This document shows positions 56,437 to 64,000 of a stretch of DNA of 64,000 nucleotides, piece by piece (the first letter of the stretch is position 1; the number at the start of each line of letters is the position of its first letter). Source of the stretch: Oscarella lobularis (taxonomy: Eukaryota; Porifera; Homoscleromorpha; Homosclerophorida; Oscarellidae); the NCBI RefSeq assembly GCF_947507565.1, contig NC_089191.1, forward strand, positions 310,001 to 374,000. Direction: 5' to 3'. A model generated the notes under the pieces. That model was not told the origin of the DNA and did not search any database. It saw only the letters and a list, made by a program, of their open reading frames with translations. The position numbers and the translations under genes were made by a program.

Positions 56437-56784
56437 TTTTCGAGTCTTCTCACTCGCGCCGACTGGCTCTCTTTTTTGGAGTCAATTTGCAGCTGCCGAC
56501 CGCCTGGAGTCGAAATTCGTTTATCCGGTGGAAGACATCGAACAGGTGGGCGCACGCATCGGATCCGAAGCGGACGCCCCGACTTTCCTTTTTACCGCAA
56601 TGCGGTCGATATTGATATTTATTTGTGCGTATGATTGGCGCGTTATTTTGACGACGCGCGGGCGGGCGGGCGGGTTGCGTCACGGGGGGGTTTCGATTCC
56701 CATCTTGTTATTCGAATAAATTTTTTTCGACACTCACCACAGCATGCGTTTTCCACGCGTCCATTCGCACGTCCCTATTCATGC
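56437..56784. other. Gap between convergent ID and HM13 genes
   Basis: These 348 bases are the shared 3' region of two convergent genes. AATAAATTT at about 56716 can serve ID. The GC-rich part around 56655-56690 is simple-sequence-like. Nothing else is visible. Confidence 0.4.
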
Positions 56785-58193
56785 CTACGTCGTCTTTTCC
56801 TTATCCTTTTCCTTCTCTTCCGACGGATGGTCTTCGTATCTGTGCACGTGCGCATATTTTACGCATAAGTATGCGTCCAGCCGCCCCGACCGCTTACTTC
56901 AATAGCGACGCCATTTCGCCTTTCACCAGCGCAACGAGCGACGGAACGCCCAGACAGGCGGGCACAAGATAGAGCAACGCGGGCTGGGGGGAAGGGAGAA
57001 CACAAAAAAAACGTATTTCGCGTAAACGAATACGCACTTTCTACGCAATACCTGAGCGGCATTGAAGAAATGCATGACAAGAACGGTCGTAACGAGACCG
57101 AAGAAATAGGCGACGCACGTCGCTCGGAAATAAAGCCGACTTCCCGGTCTCCGACTGCTTCCCCGACGACATAAAAAAGAAAACAATTAGCAAAAGATAT
57201 ACCCCGCCCACGCATTCCCAGACCGCACCTGTCTTCAAATCGAAGCAGTAACGCAATAAAAATTCCCGGAATAACAATATCGCCCAGTCCGAGCATGGAG
57301 AAGTTCTTTGCATAAATGCCATGCTCCAAGATGTCCATAGGGAAAATGACTATAGAGTAACGATAAGCAAGGAGGAAAGAGAGAGAGACTCTTTCTCTAC
57401 GTTTTATGGGCGCATCGAACGACTTGGCAACGGTAACCATGACGTCGGTGCCGAACACCTGCGCGAGGATCGACATGAGACAATGCATATATGGACACTT
57501 GTGAGGAAGCGTTCGTACCCAGAATACGTCATAGAGAAAGAGACCGCCGAGAAGAATGAAACCATTCGTTACGCTACGCATAGATAGGAGACGAGACGTT
57601 AGGGGAGATACAAATCAGTATGGGTATGCATGAGGGTAGAAGGACGAGACACCTGTTGAGCGAGAGCATTTCAATGCCTTTGATTGCAAATGAAAATCCA
57701 AATACATTATTGGCAATCCAATGCTAGACATTGGGGGAAGGAAGCAGGAAAGAGATAAGAAAAGATGGAGAGCGAGATTTTGCATTTTCATTGCACGTGA
57801 GTGACCTCTTACCTTTTTCCATACATACCATATCCCGAAGAGAGCGGATACAAAGAGACACGCGAGATCGACGCGAGTGCATTTGAAATAGAAAAGAAGA
57901 CCTAGGAAGAGGAAGATGCGCGAATTAGAGACCACCTGTATATATAAGGCGGTTGTGGTCAAACAACTTAAATACTTCTATAGATAAATAAATAAATAAA
58001 TAAAAAGCATCCACCTGCGTCTTAGGGGAGATAAGGTGAGGTTGACATACCAGTGGCTTTCTCTGCAGCGTCGGATTCCTTTTTCTCTTCGTCTACCTTT
58101 GTCTCTGTCAATTGAAGCTGATACATCGTTTTTGGCTGCAAGAATGCCGGTACAAAGGGCTTCACAATGGGTCTAGGGAAGACCATTCAATTC

Positions 58194-58227
<34 letters not shown>

Positions 58228-58767
58228 ATCTCCTATGTGAACTCACTCTATAAGGCTGGCCACAGCCACGGTGCCCAATGCAAAGAAATAGATGCTCAAC
58301 AGAAGATTGACGTACTCCTTGGAAAATATCTGACAAGAATCGGCGTCACGTCAAAAAACGATCACGTGATAAAAACAAAAACTATTTTAAATCGTAGTAC
58401 CGTGAAAAAGAGATAGAGTGATAGGAGAGCACCGCTCGCAATGACGGGAAACATAGCCACGTCTTTCGTCGTCATTTTCTCCACATCCTCGCCGTCTTCC
58501 TGAAAAAAGAGACCGTTTCAGTTTCGCTCTTGCAGTTCTACGACTTGCCTGTGCTTTTTTCTTCGCCGCCTTCTGATAGGCAATCGATCGAATCGATCCG
58601 ATCACAATGGGAATGATTGCCAGTACGACGAGGCTGCAATAAGCGGTTGCGAGGCCCTCTGGGGTTGCCGCCGCACGTCCGGTCACATTCGCGGTCGCCG
58701 TCGCGTTCGACGTCGTCTCGTTGGCAAGCAACGAGCTTGCGTTCGTCTCGCTCACTGTTTCGGCCAT
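56785..58767 (-). CDS. HM13: Signal peptide peptidase (HM13/SPP)
   Basis: Twelve exons join to 386 residues (human 377). The luminal N-terminus has several NxS/T sites (ETNASS, ETTSNAT), then TPEGLATAYCSLVVLAIIPI. Catalytic aspartates of this presenilin-type protease are in FLYDVFWV and LGLGDIVIPGIF, and the PAL-type motif is in QPALLYLVPACLG. The C-terminus is Lys-rich and ends EKEKDKEKTT, an ER-retrieval-like tail as in HM13. SPP cleaves signal-peptide remnants and tail-anchored proteins in the ER membrane. The first intron has a GC donor at 58548 (CAG/GCAAGT); the nearby GT would break the frame. It is divergent from TMEM26, 232 bp away. Confidence 0.95.
58195..58224. repeat. AT dinucleotide repeat
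   Basis: An (AT)n run of about 28 bases lies in an HM13 intron; a similar one occurs at about 39701-39744 in HADHA. Confidence 0.7.
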
Positions 58768-58999
58768 TTGTGCGGTTATACGCATGCGCCAAAGGCACGT
58801 GGAAGAGACGCTTCCGCTTCCTTCCGCTTCCGGGGAAATGTTGTCATAAGAACACCTCCTGGGAGCGGAAAAGATTATCTGCATACCTATCGCTTCTCCG
58901 CTATAAATAATCCCCTGAAGAGAACGCAATACCAGTTGTTGACCCCCTCCTTCTGCTTCTCTTCTTTCGTACAACGTTTCAAGTTCCAATTTGGCAAAC

Positions 59000-61591
59000 A
59001 TGAACACGCTCGACAAGCGGAAACGGTCATCTATTGCTATCGCGACAAAAGGAATTCACAAATTTCTGGGCGCCATAGCCCAGGTGTTGATTTTCGTTCT
59101 CCTCACGTCTCACCTACTCTTTCTGATATGGGCAGCGGTCATAGCTCAGCAAAGAAACGAGATATGGGTTATGAGCATCTTTATCGTCGTCATCGACGTC
59201 ATGATTTTTACGAAACTCTTCTTTTTGAGAAGAAATAAATTCGAAGGCAAACGAATCGCTCGAAGATGGTAGGAAAAGTTGAAAACCCGATCAGACACCC
59301 CACAGGATGTTCGTTACTCGTAGGTATCTTCCCCTTTCTGTTCATCTTATGGCTTCCATTCCTCTGATGTGGCTCATACTAACCGGAATGTATGTCTACC
59401 CAATAACCGATACTACCACTGAAACCATCGACTCTAACGAAACGAGAGCTGAAGTACTGAAGCAAATTGCGAGCGACGAGAGATCCGATCGGGCGAGAAC
59501 TTCCGAAGTCTTTCAATTTGTCCTGGGCCTCGGCAAGAATGCGACCATCTCAATTATAAATGTAAGAGAAATAGCGATCCTGATTAGAAACATCGAATGT
59601 GTCAATTTTAGGAGTTTTCTTTTGACAAAGCGGCCTACATCAGCGTACAATTCATAACGCCAGTTTTCGTCTTCGGTCGCTGGTTACTGCCTCGAGGGAC
59701 CCTAACAAACGAACAACTATCCCGAATTCTTCTCTCGTCCCTTGCAATCGCCTTTGACGTTGTCGAGCTGCAGGATCACATCAACGAGCCGGAAATGCAA
59801 AAATTTACAGCTGTCTCTCTTCTAATCCTTGTTTTCTCGTCTCTCAGTCTCATTCAGCTCTTACAGTTTGCCGAACCGATGCAAGAGAAGATCGAATCGC
59901 GTACGTGGGAGGCGTTTTGGACAGTTTATGCCATACTGTTCCAAGAACTTCCCTTCTTGGCTATACGTATCTATCTAATCTCTATTCACGGATTCGAAAT
60001 GACTGAGCTAGTGTTTCCGCTTAAAAATGCACTGGCTCTGGTTTTCGGCATATATCACATCGTTGTCTTGACTACAACAGAAAAGAAGGAGAGAATCGAA
60101 GAGAGACGTAGATCTCAAGTCATGCCATCCGATGACGTCAAAAAAGACTCTCTAGTCATTAATGACGAGCCAGACGGCGGGAAAGAGTCCAAGGGTCGTT
60201 CCGCTTGGAGACAGCACAGCAATAGCCTTGGTCCTATTCTACTTTTCATGGGGCATATTGCTGTGCTGACTTGGAGGCTCACCATTATATATGATAGTCA
60301 ATTGTATTGGCTGTTCATGCTCATGTTGATTCCATTTCTCGCCATCTTAATTCCTCGCCTCGTTCTGTTTAGCAAGAACGTGAGTTACGAGAAAACAAAA
60401 GCAAACATCTGGTAGGAAACCAAACGAATAATTTACCTCTAATATATATTAATTTCTATAGGTTTCGACCAATACTTCTATACCTGATCGAAGCTATGGC
60501 CATATTCTGGCTAGTCGTTCTTGGACTTCGTTCCAACGGAGGCTTTTTCGTCACAAAGGAGCCAAATGTAACACTAAGCAAATTGAGCAATAACTCAGCA
60601 ACCATTGACATCAGTTCCGTCGAAGAGGCCGAACTGGTACACCGTCCTCACGCTACTAAATCTATCTAGTACCTTTCTTCCCTAGACTGATCAACTCTCT
60701 TACGCCCTGCTTCAATTTATTCTTCCTATTGCTATCTTCGGACGCTGGTGGATGCCTCGAGAGGAGATCTCCCTCGAAGATTTCTCCAATCTTCTCCAGC
60801 CAGCAATCGCCCTCGCTTTCGACATCACCGAATTCGGTCATCTCATAGCCGAAGAACCAAAAATACACGACAACGAAGCTCTTCTCTACGCCCTTCTAAT
60901 TTTTCTCTCAACGAGCGTCATACTTCTCTTACAAGTCGACGGAGGTAAACCGCAAGGAAAAGGAGGTTTGATTGCTTGGACGCTCGTCGGCGTTTTCTGT
61001 CTCGACGCTCCGTTCTTCGTCATTCGCGTATATATTACGACGATTTTTGGGGTCGAAGACGTTGGACTGGTGTTTCTTTTGAAGAACTTACTTGCCGCTT
61101 TATTTGGGCTCTATCGTACGGCAAGTCTTGTGCGCGAGATACGAAAGGAAAAGAAGGATAAAGAGTTGAGACGACGAGTGTCGTCCGTCAGACTTCCGTC
61201 GGATTATGTGGCTAAGAACTACGAAGCAATAGAGCAGTTCAAAGATGAAAACGGAATTGAGGATAACAAGGAAAAGGATCTATGGGAAAAGGAAGAACCC
61301 CAGGATGAGGGAGAGACTGTTATTATTAACGTTCTTCCTGTGATATCCGATGTAGAAGAGACAGCAACAGTCAAAGATGATGAAGATGAAGAAAAAACAG
61401 ATGAGGAAAAGGCGGAAGTGAAAGAAGAAAAAAACGACGAAAAAACAGATGAGGAGAAGGCGGAAGTGAAAGAAGAAAAAAACGAGGAGGTCAAGGATGA
61501 AACAAAAGAAGAAACAAAAGTGGAAACGGGAGAAAATATCAAGGAAAAAACAGGAGGAAGTGATGGAGAGGAGGACACCACCTCAGAATAG
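59000..61591 (+). CDS. TMEM26: Tandem-duplicated TMEM26-like membrane protein
   Basis: Five exons (59000-59268, 59306-59561, 59612-60411, 60462-60636, 60686-61591) give 801 residues, about twice the usual TMEM26 length. Each half has the TMEM26 layout: N-terminal membrane helices, a luminal loop with NxT/S sites, then a conserved FGRW-x2-PR block (FGRWLLPRGTLTNEQLSRIL; FGRWWMPREEISLEDFSNLL) and a D-EL/EF-acidic helix. Exon 3 is uninterrupted across the junction between the halves (SDDVKKDSLVINDEPDGGKE), so both lie in one protein. The second half ends in a long Glu/Lys tail. Molecular function of the family is unknown. Confidence 0.85.
61391..61486 (+). repeat. Direct repeat in the TMEM26 acidic tail
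   Basis: Two near-identical 48-bp units (61391-61437, 61439-61486) each encode EKTDEEKAEVKEEKN; one base differs in GAGGAAAAGG/GAGGAGAAGG. Being a multiple of three, the unit could expand or contract without frameshift. Confidence 0.75.
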
Positions 61592-61832
61592 ATACAAACT
61601 CACCTTACGGCACTTTAGCTCCCTTGTCTTTTTCTTCACTTTTATCTAGGAAATTCAAGCAACTCACCTTTGTAGATTCCACCTAGATAAATATTTACCT
61701 TTGCTTTGATATATAGTGGTCTTGATATTGAGACTGTAGAGTCTAACTAAGAACGTCCGCCTTTAATTTCCCGGCACGATTCACACAGACTGCACACGAA
61801 AAAACCGTCCAAAAGCGTCTGACACTTTCGCT

Positions 61833-62446
61833 CTAGGCAAAGCTGAGCAACTCCACGTCGAAAATGAGAGTTGCGTTGGGAGGAATCGTGTGGGAAGAAA
61901 AAGTCAAGAAAAATAAATGAGAATGAGTAGATTAGACTATTTCTTTAGCTCAAAAAGGATATACTCCGGAAAATCCTTTTGATCCGTATGCATAGTCGGG
62001 TGAACACGTCAATTTCGCTCTTTCTCCGAGTGACATCTATTCAAATCGACTAATTTTATGCATTGAATTTCGTATCGAATACCGTACTGTTGCTACGCCT
62101 TCGTCCCAGCCTACAAAATCAGGGTGAGGCCCCCTTTGAGGACACCGCTTTCTCACTCACCTGGAATCACTTGTCCAAGACCGATTTTAAATTGGAACGG
62201 CTTTCCCCGATCTCTAGACGAATCAAACTTCGTGCCATTCGTAAGGGTTCCTAACGATGGGCAGTTGGTACGGAAAAAAAGCGAGGAGCGGCCAAAAAAT
62301 TTCACAGTACCCGTGTAGTGCACCTTTACCGTCTGCCCCTTGCTCGGAAAGCTGCGTCCTATATTCGACAGCTTAAAAACGCGCATCGAGGTCTTTTCTG
62401 GCTCTGTACCGTCGCCTGGAGTAATAACTTCCTTGTCGACTCCCAT
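61833..62446 (-). CDS. FKBP1A: FK506-binding protein 12 (peptidyl-prolyl isomerase)
   Basis: Six exons (62446-62410, 62358-62311, 62250-62161, 62110-62088, 62036-61963, 61887-61833) give exactly 108 residues, the canonical FKBP12 length. The order is [81 protein letters not shown] and [20 protein letters not shown]. The drug and proline-binding aromatic residues (Y, F, D, W, Y) are conserved. It acts as a prolyl isomerase and a ryanodine or TGF-beta receptor regulator. The last intron has AT-AC ends (separate entry). Its start codon is 64 bp from that of divergent UBE2W. Confidence 0.95.
61888..61962 (-). other. U12-type AT-AC intron in FKBP12
   Basis: The 75-nt intron begins ATATCCTTTTT (the minor-spliceosome donor consensus) and ends CCCACAC. 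A branch-like TTTTTCTTGAC places the branch adenosine 16 nt from the 3' end. Only these borders give GT/G = Val in SGVIPPNATL, matching FKBP12, and no AG exists at the 3' border. Confidence 0.88.
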
Positions 62447-62510
62447 TTTTTCGTTCCGCGTGCTTTGATGATGACGTATCGCACTGTTGATATTCTTTTC
62501 GTACGGGAAC
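62447..62510. promoter_or_regulatory. Short bidirectional promoter, FKBP12 / UBE2W
   Basis: Only 64 bases separate two divergent start codons, so transcription start sites must lie within or overlap the genes. The stretch contains GATGATGACGTATC, a CRE-like word. No TATA box is present. Confidence 0.5.
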
Positions 62511-63215
62511 ATGGAGAAAAGGCTGCAGAAGGAACTGAGAAAATTTCGCGGCGATCCGCCAGAGGGAATGTCGTTGGACGACGATTCCGTGACGGGCGAC
62601 ATCACACGGTGCGTCTACGCGCGATTTCCTGCATATCGAAACTAACTCGGAGCTCGCAACAGATGGATTGTTCGCGTAGAAGGAGCTGCAGGTAAATCGC
62701 TCACATTAACAACGTCAACGGTCATTTTTCTTGCAGGCACTCTCTACGCCGACGAAAAATTCCGACTCCAATTCAAATTCGAAAAGGGCTACCCATTCAG
62801 TTCACCTCAGGTCCAATCCTATTATCGAGTCAATATCAAATATATAGATGTTCTCTTTAGGTAACCTTCGTTCCGCCGCACGTTCCTCTGCACCCGCACG
62901 TCTACACGAACGGTCACATATGCCTATCAATTCTCACGGAGGACTGGACACCGGCGCTATCAGTCGAAGCCGTCTGCCTTAGCGTTTTAAGTATGCTGAG
63001 TAGCTGCAAGAAAAAGGTTCCAAGTTCATCTCTAAGCACACACACTCTAACCTTATACCTCGCCTATAGGAAAAACCGCCTGATAATGACCTCTACGTGC
63101 GGACGTGTAGCAGTAATCCAAAGAAAACGCACTGGTGGTACCACGGTATATATAATCTTACACACAATCATGCATATGTACTTTTTTGTCCCCCACCCTA
63201 GATGACAAAGCTTAG
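62511..63215 (+). CDS. UBE2W: Ubiquitin-conjugating enzyme E2 W
   Basis: Six exons (62511-62608, 62663-62691, 62737-62810, 62861-63016, 63070-63145, 63202-63215) give about 148 residues. It starts [20 protein letters not shown] and continues [40 protein letters not shown] (active-site Cys in HICL) and [20 protein letters not shown]. The C-terminus WWYHDDKA matches the short, flexible UBE2W tail. UBE2W attaches ubiquitin to disordered protein N-termini. The last exon is only 14 nt, recovering the DDKA end. Confidence 0.95.
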
Positions 63216-63301
63216 CAAACTGGTACTACAGTATATCTAGTAGCTAGACGTGCAGCATACGCAACGGGGAGTTGTTGTTCTTATAGACTGCAATACATCC
63301 G

Positions 63302-64000
63302 CTAATGATTATGAAGTGGTTGACATTTCTGCTTCTTCGAAAGTCCCAAACGCAATTTGCGCGCGCGTTTTCTCGGAATCACGCCGCCGCCGCCGCCGCC
63401 GCCGCCGCCGTCGCATTGTTGTCGTAGCGATGGAAAATCGAAGCACTTGACCGGCTTGGGAACGTCCGTCGTCAATGTGGGATTCAAATTCTTTGATTTC
63501 CATTGCGTTTCATTTGTATTTGCGGCGACGAATCCTTGTTGGTGATGCGAATCCAGCTCATCTATGGCTGCAGCTTCTGCATCTTCATTAGGAACAAGCT
63601 GGTCTGGCGCTACCGTCGTAGCAGGTGAACTTCCCTTGAAATGATCATTGCCAAAGATAGCTGGAGGAAGTTCGACGTCGCAATTAGAAAAATCTCCCGT
63701 CTCCTCCGTTTCTTTGGGAGTGCTATGAAAAGGACTAGGCGATGTTCCCACTTTAGGAAATCGCGTCACTTTGATGAGAGGAGGTAGAGGAGGTAGAGGA
63801 CTCAATAACGTATCTCTTTCTCCTTCTTCCTTTTCCTCTTCTTCGATTGGAGTTGCGGACGTGAAGGGAAGACGATCGTTCGATATGTCGCAATTGATCG
63901 ACGTCGAAATGCAGACCGCGTTGACGCAATCGGAATTGGGACGCATGAACGATTCTTCGTGTGGCGGCGAAAGGGAACGCGAATCGCCGAGCATGGCGAG
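63302..64000 (-). CDS. RAD51AP1-like protein, C-terminal exon (5' end outside window)
   Basis: An open frame enters from the right edge and ends at 63302, about 233 codons. Most is Ser/Pro/Glu-rich and probably disordered (EEEEKEEGERD, LSPLPPLPPL). The last 20 residues, RKLRLGLSKKQKCQPLHNH, match the RAD51-interaction motif at the end of RAD51AP1 (LRLGLS then PLH). That family promotes RAD51 strand invasion in homologous recombination. Assignment rests on this motif only. A CCG repeat (63382-63410) encodes nine glycines just before it. Confidence 0.6.
   Translation of the reverse strand, partial: LAMLGDSRSLSPPHEESFMRPNSDCVNAVCISTSINCDISNDRLPFTSATPIEEEEKEEGERDTLLSPLPPLPPLIKVTRFPKVGTSPSPFHSTPKETEETGDFSNCDVELPPAIFGNDHFKGSSPATTVAPDQLVPNEDAEAAAIDELDSHHQQGFVAANTNETQWKSKNLNPTLTTDVPKPVKCFDFPSLRQQCDGGGGGGGGGVIPRKRARKLRLGLSKKQKCQPLHNH
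63382..63410. repeat. CCG trinucleotide repeat, coding polyglycine
   Basis: About nine CGC/GCC units lie in frame in the RAD51AP1-like exon and encode polyglycine on the minus strand. Confidence 0.8.

Overview
The window is a gene-dense stretch of a compact animal genome. Its families are metazoan or eukaryotic: focal adhesion kinase, P-Rex, an ETS factor, an ID-type HLH protein, Frizzled-type cysteine-rich domains, HADHA and signal peptide peptidase. No bacterial operon structure, CRISPR array, tRNA or rRNA gene was seen. Genes lie on both strands about 2 kb apart. Exons are CG-rich with many CGA/GAC-type codons, while introns are mostly 37-80 nt, very AT-rich and often built on TTAATTAATTAA. 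I infer an early-branching animal with a reduced genome; a homoscleromorph (Oscarella-like) sponge is a plausible guess, not demonstrated. All exon joins were read by eye from splice signals, reading-frame phase and homology remembered for each family.

Layout. 0-5 kb: 3'-truncated AGBL5 (-), TM9SF4 (+), RPS21 (-). 5-13 kb: an empty GC-rich stretch, then a 33-exon P-Rex Rac exchange factor (-). 13-17 kb: a tandem array of three secreted Frizzled-CRD-like genes (+) with repeated promoter modules, one orphan promoter and a degenerate copy of P-Rex exon 1. 17-22 kb: complete FAK/PTK2 (-) with a MITE-like hairpin in one intron. 22-27 kb: HINT3 (-) and, divergently, a gene whose exons join in frame to encode an ETS domain, a Roc-COR GTPase module and a Death-like domain. 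27-33 kb, all (+): DSCC1, a small follistatin/Kazal secreted protein, a caspase-fold peptidase and metaxin. 33-43 kb, all (-): FAM135, a PLCXD protein and HADHA. 42.7-44.7 kb: TEDC1 (+) and ARFRP1 (-), whose stop codons are 5 bp apart. 45-54 kb: SMPDL3-like phosphodiesterase (-), a long repeat-module protein of unknown function (-) and a small secreted candidate (-). 56-64 kb: ID (+), HM13 (-), a double-length TMEM26 (+), FKBP12 (-), UBE2W (+) and a 5'-truncated RAD51AP1-like gene (-).

Most genes are unrelated housekeeping or signalling genes that are simply packed closely. Several pairs share very short divergent promoters (AGBL5/TM9SF4, HINT3/ETS fusion, HADHA/TEDC1, HM13/TMEM26, FKBP12/UBE2W). 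The most unusual items are the ETS-Roc-Death fusion, a minor-spliceosome AT-AC intron in FKBP12, an apparent excess of GC-AG introns, the Frizzled-CRD array, the duplicated TMEM26 protein and the three-module protein at 47-53 kb.
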